64,000 bases of DNA, from contig NZ_FNFF01000007.1 of the NCBI RefSeq assembly GCF_900100315.1, forward strand, positions 202,750 to 266,749, read 5' to 3'. Below are positions 25,865 through 35,115 of this stretch, one piece after another. The first letter of the stretch is position 1. Each line of letters begins with the position of its first letter. A program made the translations under genes and the position numbers. The DNA comes from Streptomyces indicus (lineage in GTDB: Bacteria; Actinomycetota; Actinomycetes; Streptomycetales; Streptomycetaceae). A model generated the notes under the pieces. The model did no database searches and was not told the DNA's origin. It worked only from the letters and a program-made list of their open reading frames with translations.

Positions 25865-27597
25865 AGCTGCTCCTGGGCTCGGGTCGGAGGGAATTGCGCG
25901 GTGTCGGTGGTGCGCACGGCGAGCGTGCGGTCGGGGTTCAGGGTCACGACGATGTGCCGGCGCCAGCTCGCGTCGTCGCGCTCGGCGTGGTCCTCGCGCC
26001 AGTGGCAGCCGCGGGTCTCCTCGCGGCGCAGGGCGGCGGTGACCAGGACGCGGGCGACGCACAGGAGGTTGGTGGCCTCCCAGGTGTCCGTGCCCGGTTC
26101 GGCCGTCTTGCCGTGTTCGGCGAGTGCGCCGCGGGCCGCGGCGTGGATGGCCTCGATCTCCTCGGCGGCCTTGGCGAGCGAGGCGGCGCTGCGCAGGACC
26201 CCGGCGCCCTCGGTCATGATCCGCTGGATCGCCAGGCGCGCCTCGGCGGGAAGCAGCGGGTACTTCGGCACGTCCGGGTGCGGCACGGGGACGGGGGCGC
26301 CCGTGGCGGGCAGGCCGGACGCGATGTCGGCGGCGATGCGCTCGGCGTAGACCAGGCCTTCCAGAAGGGAGTTGGAGGCCAGGCGGTTCGCGCCGTGCAC
26401 GCCCGTGCAGGCAACCTCGCCGCACGCGTACAGGCCCGGGACCGTCGTACGGCCGTGCAGATCGGTGCGGACACCGCCCGAGGCGTAGTGCGCGGCGGGC
26501 GCGACCGGGATGGGCTCAGTGACCGGGTCGATGCCGTGGGCGCGGCAGGCGGCGAGGATCGTGGGGAAGCGCTGCTCCCACATCTCGGCGCCGAAGTGCC
26601 GCGCGTCCAGGTACATGTGCGCGGCGCCCTGCTCCTGCATGCGGCGCATGATGCCCTTGGCGACGATGTCGCGCGGGGCGAGCTCGGCCAGCTCGTGCTG
26701 CCCGACCATGAACCGGACCCCGTCGGCGTCGACGAGATGGGCGCCCTCGCCGCGTACCGCCTCCGAGACCAGCGGCTGCTGGCCCTCCGCGTCCGGGCCG
26801 AGGAAGAGCACGGTCGGGTGGAACTGCACGAACTCGATGTCGCTGATCTCCGCGCCCGCGCGCAGGGCGAGCGCCACGCCGTCGCCGGTGGACACCGACG
26901 GGTTGGTGGTCGCGGAGAAGACCTGGCCCATGCCGCCGGTGGCGAGCACCACCGCGCGCGCGTGCACCGCGCCGACGCCGTCGTGCTGGCCCTCGCCCAT
27001 GACGTGCAGGGAGACACCGGCCGCGCGGCCCTCGGCGTCCGTCAACAGGTCCAGGACCAGGGCGTTTTCGATCGTACGGATGCGGCCTGCCGGATCCGGG
27101 GCGTCGCTCGCGTACTTGGCCGCCTCGACCAGCGCGCGGGAGATCTCGGCACCGGTGGCGTCGCCGCCCGCGTGGGCGATACGGCGGCGGTGGTGGCCGC
27201 CCTCGCGGGTCAGCTCGATGACGCCGAGCGCGTCCTTGTCGAAGTTGGCGCCACTGTCGATCAACCGCCGTACCGCGCCCGGGCCTTCGGTGACCATGAG
27301 GCGCACCGCGTCCTCGTCGCACAGGCCCGCGCCCGCGACCAGGGTGTCGTCGAGGTGCTGCTCGGGGGTGTCGCCCTCGCCGAGCGCGGCGGCGATGCCG
27401 CCCTGCGCCCAGCGCGTGGAGCCGTCGTCGAGGCGGGCCTTGGTGACCACGACCGTGGAGAGGCCCGCGGACGCGCAGCGCAGTGCGGCGGTCAGGCCCG
27501 CGACGCCGGAGCCGACCACGACCACGTCCGCGTCGATGGACCAGCCGGGAGCGGGGGCGTGCAGTCGTATGCCCGTTCCTGTCGTCCGTGTCGTCAT
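25861..27597 (-). CDS. nadB: L-aspartate oxidase NadB
   Basis: The 578-residue flavoenzyme oxidises aspartate to iminoaspartate, the substrate of quinolinate synthase. The FAD dinucleotide fold is VVVVGSGVAGLTAALRCASAG near residue 24; STRWAQGGIAAAL, HTGGHHRRR-like EGGHHRRRIAHAGGDATG, and HPTVLFL plus the capping-domain HYASGGVRTD are present, separating it from SdhA/FrdA. The ATG at 27597 overlaps the panC stop as ATGA. NadA is not encoded in the window. The last 60 residues form the helical C-domain. Confidence 0.94.
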   Translation of the reverse strand: MTTRTTGTGIRLHAPAPGWSIDADVVVVGSGVAGLTAALRCASAGLSTVVVTKARLDDGSTRWAQGGIAAALGEGDTPEQHLDDTLVAGAGLCDEDAVRLMVTEGPGAVRRLIDSGANFDKDALGVIELTREGGHHRRRIAHAGGDATGAEISRALVEAAKYASDAPDPAGRIRTIENALVLDLLTDAEGRAAGVSLHVMGEGQHDGVGAVHARAVVLATGGMGQVFSATTNPSVSTGDGVALALRAGAEISDIEFVQFHPTVLFLGPDAEGQQPLVSEAVRGEGAHLVDADGVRFMVGQHELAELAPRDIVAKGIMRRMQEQGAAHMYLDARHFGAEMWEQRFPTILAACRAHGIDPVTEPIPVAPAAHYASGGVRTDLHGRTTVPGLYACGEVACTGVHGANRLASNSLLEGLVYAERIAADIASGLPATGAPVPVPHPDVPKYPLLPAEARLAIQRIMTEGAGVLRSAASLAKAAEEIEAIHAAARGALAEHGKTAEPGTDTWEATNLLCVARVLVTAALRREETRGCHWREDHAERDDASWRRHIVVTLNPDRTLAVRTTDTAQFPPTRAQEQL

Positions 27598-28592
27598 GCG
27601 GGGGCTCCGAAAGTCAGCGGAATGTTGTCGATCAGGCGGGTGGTGCCGACCTTCGCGGCGACCGCGAGGATCGCCTCGCCGGTGAAGGAGTCGTCGATCT
27701 CGGTGAAGTCGGCCGGGTCGACCAGCGCCAGGTAGTCCAGGACCAGCGGGGGCCGGGCCTTGACGGCGTCGTCGAGCACCGCGCGGGCGGCGGCGCGGAC
27801 CGCTGTGGGACCGCCGCTGTGCGCCTGCGCCACCGCGTGCGCGTCGGCGGCCGCGCGGGCCTCGCCGAGCGCGCCGAGCGCCTTGGCACGGGCCTTGGTG
27901 GCGGGGGACGCCTGGGCGCGGGCGTGCAGCGCGGCCTGGGCGGCGAGGCGGTCGCGGCCCGCGAAGAGGGCGGCGGAGAGGGAGAGCGCGGTGCGGCGTT
28001 CGGCCTCGGAGAGGTAGCGGTTGCGGGAGGACAGGGCGAGCCCGTCCGCCTCCCGTACGGTCGGTACGCCGACGATCTCCACCGGGAAGTTCAGGTCCCG
28101 CACCATGCGCTTGATCAGGGCGAGCTGCTGCGCGTCCTTCTGGCCGTAGAGGGCGATGTCGGGCGAGGTGAGGTGGAGCAGCTTGGCGACGACGGTGAGC
28201 ATGCCGTCGAAGTGGCCGGGACGCGTGGCGCCTTCGAGACGCTCGCCCATCGGGCCCGCGGAGAGGCGGACCTGGGGCTCCCCGCCCGGGTAGACCTCGT
28301 CCGTGAAGGGCGCGAACACGGCGTCCGCACCGGCCTGTTCGGCGATACGGAGGTCGGCGTCGAGGGTGCGCGGGTAGCGGTCGAGGTCCTCGTTCGCCCC
28401 GAACTGAAGCGGGTTGACGAAGACGGTGCCCAGGACCTGGCCGCCCTGTCCCTTGGGTCCGGCGAGCTCGCGGGCGCGGCGGATCAGAGTGGCGTGGCCC
28501 TCGTGCAGGGCGCCCATGGTCATGACGACGGCGCGGGTGCCGTCGTGGCGCAGTTTGCGCAGCTCCTCGGCGGTGCGCAGCAGTACGGTCAT
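27594..28592 (-). CDS. panC: Pantothenate synthetase PanC
   Basis: The 332-residue enzyme condenses pantoate and beta-alanine using ATP. Motifs are VMTMGALHEGHATLIRRA (HIGH-like), VFVNPLQFGANEDLDRYPRT, YGQKDAQQLALIKRMV and VREADGLALSSRNRYL. It is about 45 residues longer than E. coli PanC because of an Ala-rich insertion (about residues 215-265) between the SSRNRYL motif and the C-terminal strands, a feature I believe is common in Streptomyces. It overlaps both neighbours by 4 bp. Confidence 0.95.
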   Translation of the reverse strand: MTVLLRTAEELRKLRHDGTRAVVMTMGALHEGHATLIRRARELAGPKGQGGQVLGTVFVNPLQFGANEDLDRYPRTLDADLRIAEQAGADAVFAPFTDEVYPGGEPQVRLSAGPMGERLEGATRPGHFDGMLTVVAKLLHLTSPDIALYGQKDAQQLALIKRMVRDLNFPVEIVGVPTVREADGLALSSRNRYLSEAERRTALSLSAALFAGRDRLAAQAALHARAQASPATKARAKALGALGEARAAADAHAVAQAHSGGPTAVRAAARAVLDDAVKARPPLVLDYLALVDPADFTEIDDSFTGEAILAVAAKVGTTRLIDNIPLTFGAPA

Positions 28593-29584
28593 CGGCCTTC
28601 CCCGTCCGCTCCGTTGGCGAGTACCCCGAGCAGGTCCTCCGCCAGCTCCGGCTTGAGCAGGCCGTGGGCGAGGGCGCGGTCGGCGGTGGCGCGGGCCATC
28701 GCGAGGTAGCCGGCGACGGTCTGCGGCGCGTGCTTGCGCAGCTCCGAGACATGGGCCGCGACGGTGCCCGCGTCGCCGCGCGCCACCGGGCCGGTGAGGG
28801 CCGCGTCGCCGGAGCGCAGCGCATTGTCGAGCGCGGCGCCCAGCAGCGGGCCGAGCATCCGGTCCGGGGCCGAGACACCGGCCTGGCGCAGCAGGTCCAT
28901 GGACTCGGCGACCAGCGTGACCAGGTGGTTCGCGCCGAGCGCGAGGGCCGCGTGGTAGAGCGGGCGGGCGGACTCCTCGATCCACTCGGGCTCGCCGCCC
29001 ATCTCGATGACGAGGGCCTCGGCGGCGAGCCGCAGCTCCTCGGGCGCGGTGACGCCGAAGGAGCAGCCCGCCAGGCGCTGGACGTCCACGGCGGTGCCCG
29101 TGAAGGTCATCGCGGGGTGCAGGGCGAGCGGCAGGCCGCCGGCGCGCAGCGCGGGCGCGAGCACCTCCACGCCGTACCGCCCCGAGGTGTGCACGAGCAG
29201 CTGGCCCGGGCGGACCGCGCCGGTCTCCACCAGGCCCTCGACCAGGCCCGGCAGGGCGTCGTCGGGGACGGTGAGCAGCACGAGGTCGGCGCGCTGGAGC
29301 ACTTCGGCGGGCGTGACGATCGGGACGTCCGGGAGCATCTCCCCGGCCCGGCGCACCGAGGCGTCGCTGACGCCGGAGACGGCGACCGGGCGGTGCCCGG
29401 CGAGTTGCAGGGACGCGGCGAGCGCGGGGCCCACACGGCCCGCACCGACGACGCCCACGGTGAGGCGGGCGGGGCGCTCGCTCGGGTCGGGCAGGCCGGA
29501 GCCCGGGCGGGCCGGTCCTGTCGGACCTGAGGAGTGGCCCGGTCCCTGCGGGTGGCCCGGTCCGGGTGGGTGGCTTGCGTTCAC
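28589..29584 (-). CDS. Rossmann-fold DUF2520 protein, possible ketopantoate reductase-like enzyme
   Basis: A 331-residue dehydrogenase-like protein. Following a disordered Pro/Gly start (about 40 residues) comes the NADP-binding strand LTVGVVGAGRVGPALAASL, then DLVLLTVPDDALPGL and LVHTSGRYG, and an all-helical DUF2520 C-domain with the conserved HPAMTFTG and PLYHAALALGANHLV. It opens the operon, directly coupled to panC. Because ketopantoate reductase supplies pantoate to PanC and no panE is seen here, this is a reasonable candidate, but the family has no settled function. The start is GTG 29584. Confidence 0.75.
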   Translation of the reverse strand: MNASHPPGPGHPQGPGHSSGPTGPARPGSGLPDPSERPARLTVGVVGAGRVGPALAASLQLAGHRPVAVSGVSDASVRRAGEMLPDVPIVTPAEVLQRADLVLLTVPDDALPGLVEGLVETGAVRPGQLLVHTSGRYGVEVLAPALRAGGLPLALHPAMTFTGTAVDVQRLAGCSFGVTAPEELRLAAEALVIEMGGEPEWIEESARPLYHAALALGANHLVTLVAESMDLLRQAGVSAPDRMLGPLLGAALDNALRSGDAALTGPVARGDAGTVAAHVSELRKHAPQTVAGYLAMARATADRALAHGLLKPELAEDLLGVLANGADGEGR

Positions 29585-29707
29585 TAGACGACGGCCTTCC
29601 GTTCCAGTCCGCTCGGGGTACCGGACGTTTCCGTCCGCTCATGCAGCGCGGTCTGCTGCCGGACGATTTCTCGTCATGTTAACGCGAGGGGGTGCGGCGG
29701 GCTCCGG

Positions 29708-29791
29708 CCGTCCACAGGCTCCGCCCGGCCCTCGGGAGTTATCCACAGGCTGTGCGCGGGCGGCGGGGTGTGCGCGAGTATCTGTGGATGG
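29708..29791. promoter_or_regulatory. Cluster of three DnaA-box-like 9-mers
   Basis: CCGTCCACA (29708-29716, plus), TTATCCACA (29739-29747, plus) and CCATCCACA (29783-29791, minus) all fit the Streptomyces consensus (T/C)(T/C)(G/A/C)TCCACA. They lie in the 203-bp gap between the divergent DUF2520-pan operon and the aldolase gene; the last overlaps the aldolase ATG. Confidence 0.5.
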
Positions 29792-31041
29792 AGCGGAACG
29801 ACGCACGGGAGCAGGGGGCGGGGACCGTGGAGCAGGTGGACGAAGTGGACGAGGTGGTCGTCCGGGCGGGCGAAGGCGCCGTCCGGGCGGGCGAGCAGGC
29901 CGACCAGGAGGGCGGCGTTCCCGATGCGCGGGAGCGGCGGCTCGCGGCGCTGCGGGCGGCGAAGCGGGTGCTGTCCCGGCCGTCGGTGGACCGTACCCTC
30001 GCGGACAGCCTGGAGCGGCTGACGCGCCGTGCGCCCGAGGTGTACGAACTGGGCAGCAATGCGGACATATACGGCGACGCCATCGTCGAGGAGGTCGAGC
30101 GCCGGGTCGCCGGGCTGCTCGGCCTGGAGGACGCCGCGTTCTTCCCGACGGGCACGATGGCGCAGCAGATCGCTGTCCGGGTATGGGCGGGCCGCACGGG
30201 GAACGGGACGGTGACGCTGCACCCCCTGTCCCACCCCGAGCAGCACGAGCGGGACGCGTTCTCGGTGGTCAGCGGGGTGCGCACGGTGCATCCGACCAGC
30301 GAGCGCCGGCTGCCGACGGCCGAGGAGATACGGGACTTCGAGGAGCCGTTCGGCACGCTGATGCTCGAACTGCCGCTGCGCGAGGCCGGGTTCGTGCTGC
30401 CCACGTGGCAGGAGCTCGTCGAGGTGACGGAGGCCGCGCGGGAGCGGGACGCCGTGGTGCACTTCGACGGTGCGCGCCTGTGGGAGTGCACCGTGCATCT
30501 CGGGCGCCCGCTCGACGAGATCGCCGCGCTCGCGGACAGCGTGTACGTGTCGTTCTACAAGTCCCTGGACGGGCTCGGCGGCGCGGTGCTCGCGGGCTCG
30601 CGCTCGTTCGTGGCCGAGGCGAAGACCTGGCGGCACCGGTACGGCGGGCAGATCTTCCAGCAGTACCCGACGATGCTGTCCGCGCTGATCGGCCTGGCGG
30701 ACGAACTGCCACGGCTGCCTTCGTACGTGGCGCACGCGCGGGTGGTCGCCGGGGCGCTGAGCGAGGGCTTCGCGGAGGCAGGGCTGCCGTTCTTCCGCGT
30801 CCACCCGGAGGTGCCGCACACGCATCAGTTCCAGGTGTGGCTGCCGTACGGGGCCGAGGTCCTGGACGAGGCGTCGGTGCGGCAGGCGGAGGAGACCGGG
30901 GTCGGCCTGTTCCGGCGGTGGTTCCCGGGCGAGATCCCCGGGGTCTCGGTCACCGAAGTGACGGTCTCCGGACCGGGGTTGGAGTGGTCGGCGGAGGAGG
31001 TGCGGGCTGCGGTGGGCGAGTTCGTGCGGCGGTTGGGGTGA
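29788..31041 (+). CDS. PLP-dependent threonine aldolase / beta-eliminating lyase family
   Basis: The 417-residue fold-type I PLP enzyme is similar to low-specificity L-threonine aldolases. Visible features are FPTGTMAQQIAVRVW (cofactor phosphate region), HFDGARLWE (Asp/Arg pair contacting the pyridine) and SVYVSFYKSLDGLGGAVLAG with the Schiff-base Lys. An extra 60-residue acidic N-terminus (VEQVDEVDEVVVRAGEG) is unlike E. coli LtaE. The substrate could also be an allo-threonine or another beta-hydroxy amino acid. A 26-bp repeat array carrying its final codons follows. Confidence 0.82.
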   Translation: MERNDAREQGAGTVEQVDEVDEVVVRAGEGAVRAGEQADQEGGVPDARERRLAALRAAKRVLSRPSVDRTLADSLERLTRRAPEVYELGSNADIYGDAIVEEVERRVAGLLGLEDAAFFPTGTMAQQIAVRVWAGRTGNGTVTLHPLSHPEQHERDAFSVVSGVRTVHPTSERRLPTAEEIRDFEEPFGTLMLELPLREAGFVLPTWQELVEVTEAARERDAVVHFDGARLWECTVHLGRPLDEIAALADSVYVSFYKSLDGLGGAVLAGSRSFVAEAKTWRHRYGGQIFQQYPTMLSALIGLADELPRLPSYVAHARVVAGALSEGFAEAGLPFFRVHPEVPHTHQFQVWLPYGAEVLDEASVRQAEETGVGLFRRWFPGEIPGVSVTEVTVSGPGLEWSAEEVRAAVGEFVRRLG

Positions 31042-31137
31042 CGGGGTCGGTGCGGCGGTTGGGGTGACGGGGTTCGTGCCGTGGTCGAGGTGAGGCGGCT
31101 GGCGCGGCGCTTGAGGTGAGGGCGGCTGGCGCGGGGC
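31024..31137 (+). repeat. 26-bp tandem array derived from the aldolase 3' end
   Basis: A unit beginning GTGCGGCGGTTGGGGTGA, which spans the last codons and TGA of the aldolase gene, occurs at 31024, 31050 (identical over 24 nt), 31076 and 31102 (15 or fewer mismatched positions in total), exactly 26 bp apart. It fills the whole space to the stop codon of the convergent DUF5937 gene. Confidence 0.8.
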
Positions 31138-32262
31138 TCAGCGCAGTACGCCCTCGATGAAGTCGCTGCCCAGGCGGGCCACCTTGCTCAGGTCCAGCTG
31201 GTGGAGCACGTAGCGGCCGCGGCGGCGTGCCGTGATCAGACCCGCCTTCTTCAGGACGGCCAGGTGGCGTGAGATCTCGGGCGCGCTCATGCCGTGCACG
31301 TCGACCAGTTCGCTGGTCGTGTACGCGCCGCGCGCGAGGTTGCGGCACAGGCGCATCCGTACCGGGTGCGAGAGGGCCTCCATGCGGCGGGTCAGTTCGT
31401 CCACCGACGCGGCCGAGGACAGCGCCTCGCCCGCCACCGGGTAGTGGATCACGGGCGTCCAGCCGTACCGGTGCAGCACGAGCAGGTGCGGCCGGCCCAT
31501 CACGGTGGGGATGAGCCGCAGCGTGCCGTTCTCGGGCAGCGCCACCCGGCCCACGACCAGCTTGTCGACGCCGATCTGCTGCCCGTCCTCGGACAGGCTC
31601 AGCGCCTTCGAGGCCGCGGTCAGGGCCTCGCCCAGGCCCTTGCGCCGCAGCAGGTCCGTCTTGTGCCGTGCGTCGGCGGCGAGCTGGTGGTGCACCCGCG
31701 CCCAGACGTCCCCGAAGAACGCCTCGTCGCAGGCCTCGAAGAACCGCCGCAGCCAGGCCCGCACGGCCGGCGGGTCGTCGAGCAGCCGCTGGGTGAACTG
31801 CACCTGCCGGGTGCCGCGGGTCGCGGCCAGTTCGAGCACGCGCTGGCGCGCGGCCGCGTCCGTGAGCAGCGGGGCGGCGGCCAGCTTCCCGTACGCCAGC
31901 GTGCAGGTGAACTCGAGCGCCGCGTCGACGAACTGCTCGTCCTCCAGCTTGTCCAGCTGGTCGAGCTCCTCGCCCAGCGTGCCGGCGGGCAGCGCCTCGA
32001 CGTCGGGCAGGCCCGAGAACGGCAGGAAGATGTCCGAGAACGTGGACCGCCACAGGAAGTCGGCCTCGCACATCATCTCCGCGAGGCACTGGTCGAGGCC
32101 CGCCATCACCGAGGTCGCCCAGCCCTGCAGCCCCGGGTGGTGGCCCGGCTCGCCCAGCGCGTGCAGCGTCATGCTCAACTCCGCCAGGGGCGAGGGCACG
32201 AAGGCCACGCGCTCGGGCAGCCGGTCCTGCGGAAGGGCGCTGATGTCGACGGTGAAGCTCAT
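31138..32262 (-). CDS. DUF5937 / ArsR-type helix-turn-helix regulator
   Basis: A 374-residue protein with an unusual layout: residues 1-270 are a helical DUF5937-like domain with no known ligand, and the last 90 residues are an ArsR winged helix (VDELTRRMEALSHPVRMRLCRNL, then MSAPEISRHLAVLKKAGLITARRRGRYVLHQL). It should be a DNA-binding sensor. A perfect 10-bp-arm palindrome lies 39-61 bp upstream of its start and is a natural self-operator. It is divergent from the CPBP gene. Confidence 0.8.
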   Translation of the reverse strand: MSFTVDISALPQDRLPERVAFVPSPLAELSMTLHALGEPGHHPGLQGWATSVMAGLDQCLAEMMCEADFLWRSTFSDIFLPFSGLPDVEALPAGTLGEELDQLDKLEDEQFVDAALEFTCTLAYGKLAAAPLLTDAAARQRVLELAATRGTRQVQFTQRLLDDPPAVRAWLRRFFEACDEAFFGDVWARVHHQLAADARHKTDLLRRKGLGEALTAASKALSLSEDGQQIGVDKLVVGRVALPENGTLRLIPTVMGRPHLLVLHRYGWTPVIHYPVAGEALSSAASVDELTRRMEALSHPVRMRLCRNLARGAYTTSELVDVHGMSAPEISRHLAVLKKAGLITARRRGRYVLHQLDLSKVARLGSDFIEGVLR

Positions 32263-32300
32263 GGCCCCAGTGTGCCTGCCACCGAGACGGACCCCGCGCC

Positions 32301-32323
32301 CGATTGACGGCTCCCGTCAATCG
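32301..32323. promoter_or_regulatory. Palindromic operator upstream of DUF5937 regulator
   Basis: CGATTGACGG and CCGTCAATCG flank the trinucleotide CTC, giving a perfect 23-bp dyad about 40 bp upstream of the regulator start. Further right, CTAGATAG recurs directly at 32341-32348 and 32379-32386 in front of the CPBP gene. Confidence 0.6.
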
Positions 32324-32438
32324 TCACGGCCCTCCCGGCACTAGATAGGTTGCATTGCTAACTAGGTCGCCCTACTGTCTAGATAGCTGCACAGAAGCTG
32401 TTGAGGCAGGTGCACAGACGAAGCGCCAAGGGGGAACC

Positions 32439-33239
32439 ATGACCGTCCACCCGGAGTTCGGCACCGCAGGTGCCGTCGCGGCCTCGGCCCTGGCCGCGTA
32501 TCTCGTCCTCGTCGATCCCTGGATCGGGCGGCGGATGTACGCGTCACTCGAGCGCAGCCGCGCCGCCGAGCCCGAGGCCAAGCCCGAGACCGAGACCGAG
32601 ACCGAGACCAACGCGGGCAGCAGCGAACCGAGCGCGCTCACGCGCTACTTCACCGTGGTGACCGTCCTGTGGTGGCTGCTCGCCGCGGCGGCCGTGGGCG
32701 CCCTCCTCGTCGCGGAGAACGTGAGCGCGGCGGACGTCGGGCTCACCGCACCCGAATCCCCTTGGTACGCGGGCCTGTTGTGCGTCCTGCTCGTCGGCAT
32801 GGCGGTGGCCACCGGGCGCAGTCTGCGCCGGCTCGCCGCCGAGGGCCGCAACGTACCGGGGCTGAGCACCATCGCGGCGATGCTCCCGCGCACCCCGGCC
32901 GAACGCCGCCTCGCCACGGTCGCCGCCGTCACCGACGGCCTCTGCGCGGAGTTCGTGTACCGGGGCGTGCTGATCGCCTTCGGCGTCGGCGTGCTCGGCC
33001 TGAACCTCTACGCCGCCGCGGCACTCTCCCTCGCCGTCCACGCGCTCGCCGGCCTCTACCAGGGCCGCCGCGGGGTGCTCGCCTTCGCGCTGTTCGGCGC
33101 CGTCGCCACGCTCTTCTACCTGGTCACCGGCTCGCTCCTGGTGCCGGTGGTGTTCCATGTGGCGATGACCGTACGGGATCTGGTCTTCATCCCCGTACCT
33201 CCGCGCGAGCGGCACACGGGCGCACCCGCGGCCCTGTGA
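32439..33239 (+). CDS. CPBP-family intramembrane protease (Abi/CAAX-like)
   Basis: A 266-residue membrane protein with about seven hydrophobic helices. Motif 1 is AEFVYRG, lacking the first Glu of the canonical EExxxR but retaining the second Glu and Arg; motif 2 is LSLAVHALAG and motif 3 VVFHVAMTVRD, both with the expected His. The cytoplasmic loop holds a PETETETETN repeat encoded by tandem GAGACC. GGGGGAACC precedes ATG 32439. It leads the CPBP-PadR-HAAS module; loss of one active-site Glu leaves activity uncertain. Confidence 0.8.
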   Translation: MTVHPEFGTAGAVAASALAAYLVLVDPWIGRRMYASLERSRAAEPEAKPETETETETNAGSSEPSALTRYFTVVTVLWWLLAAAAVGALLVAENVSAADVGLTAPESPWYAGLLCVLLVGMAVATGRSLRRLAAEGRNVPGLSTIAAMLPRTPAERRLATVAAVTDGLCAEFVYRGVLIAFGVGVLGLNLYAAAALSLAVHALAGLYQGRRGVLAFALFGAVATLFYLVTGSLLVPVVFHVAMTVRDLVFIPVPPRERHTGAPAAL

Positions 33240-33273
33240 CCGCCGCAACCGACCCGGCATGAGAGGCAGTCCT

Positions 33274-33617
33274 GTGAGCGCGACCCCGGCCGACCGCAGA
33301 GCCAGCTGGTTCAAGGGTGTTCTCGACCTGCTGGTGCTCGCGAGTCTGACCGGCGGGGAGAGTTACGGCTACGAGATCGCGAAGTCCCTGGACGCGGCGG
33401 GGTTCGGGCGGATCAAGGGCGGGACGCTCTACCCCGTACTCAACCGGCTCGAAGAGGCCGAGCTGGTGGCGGCCGAGTTCCGCGCCGCCGAGAAGGGGCC
33501 GGGGCGGCGGTACTACACGCTGACCGACGCGGGGCGCGCGGTGCTGAAGGAGCAGGGGGCGCAGTGGCTGGCCTTCGACGCGTCGGTACGGGAGTTGCTG
33601 GCCGAGGGGGGCGTGGC

Positions 33618-33621
<4 letters not shown>
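33274..33621 (+). CDS. PadR-family regulator
   Basis: A 115-residue winged-helix protein with the PadR core: LDLLVLASLTGGESYGYEIAKSL, then GGTLYPVLNRLEEAELV and GPGRRYYTLTDAGRAVL. It lacks the extended C-terminal domain, so belongs to the short subgroup. GTG 33274 is preferred over ATG 33259 because GAGAGG lies 7 nt before it. Its TGA overlaps the ATG of the HAAS/DUF2812 gene by 4 bp, so it probably controls that gene, an arrangement typical of PadR regulators with HAAS-type partners. Confidence 0.9.
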
Positions 33622-34451
<830 letters not shown>

Positions 34452-34478
34452 GCGAGGCGGACTCGGAAGCGCCCCCCG

Positions 34479-35111
34479 CTAGTCGAACCGAATATGCCGC
34501 ACCCCGGTCGCCACCCGCCGCAGCCGTCCCCGTACCGCCCCGTCCGTGTTCGGGAGCAGCGGCAGGCCCGCCGACTCGGCGATCCTGTCCGCGACTTGGG
34601 GGATCGTGACGGCGTCCGTCCACAGGTGCTCGGCGAACTCGGGGCGCGCCAGGGACTCCAGGCAGGCGTCGAGGCGGCGTACGGCGAAGGACTCGCGTCT
34701 CAGGGGCGCGTCCTTGCCGGCCACCAGCTGCAGCGCCCGCCCGAACGCCCGCTCGCGCAGTCGGCGAAGGACCGTCTCGCGCGCGGCGAGGAGCGCGAAG
34801 TGGCGGACGTCGTGGCCGCGTTCGCGCAGCCGGCCGACCGTCTCCTCGAAGTACGCGGGCTCGATGACGGTCATCGGCACGATCACCGGTCCGTCGTGCT
34901 TGGCCAGGGTCAGGTCGAGGACTTCGTAGACGCCTTGCCGCCAGGCCGGAAGGTCCTGGAAGTCGCCGCGCAGCCCGGCCGGCATCATCCGGTGCAGCCC
35001 GAAGCCCACGTGCTCCGGGTCGCAGACGACACTGCCCGGCAGCCTGCGCCGCAGCTCGTACGCGGTCTGCGTCTTGCCGCCGCCGAAGGGGCCGTTGATC
35101 CAGACGAGCAC
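34479..35111 (-). CDS. TmrB-like P-loop protein
   Basis: A 210-residue AAA-type P-loop protein that resembles tunicamycin-resistance protein TmrB of Bacillus over its length: LVWINGPFGGGKTQTAYELRRRL (Walker A), VCDPEHVGFGLHRMMP, then IVPMTVIEPAYFEETVGRL and HFALLAARETVLRRLRER, ending with RIAESAGLPLLPNTDG. TmrB binds tunicamycin with ATP. The tail-end of a two-component operon, 4 bp after the response regulator stop, suggests induction by an extracytoplasmic signal. The GTG start at 35111 is used. Confidence 0.8.
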   Translation of the reverse strand: MLVWINGPFGGGKTQTAYELRRRLPGSVVCDPEHVGFGLHRMMPAGLRGDFQDLPAWRQGVYEVLDLTLAKHDGPVIVPMTVIEPAYFEETVGRLRERGHDVRHFALLAARETVLRRLRERAFGRALQLVAGKDAPLRRESFAVRRLDACLESLARPEFAEHLWTDAVTIPQVADRIAESAGLPLLPNTDGAVRGRLRRVATGVRHIRFD

Positions 35112-35115
35112 GCGG

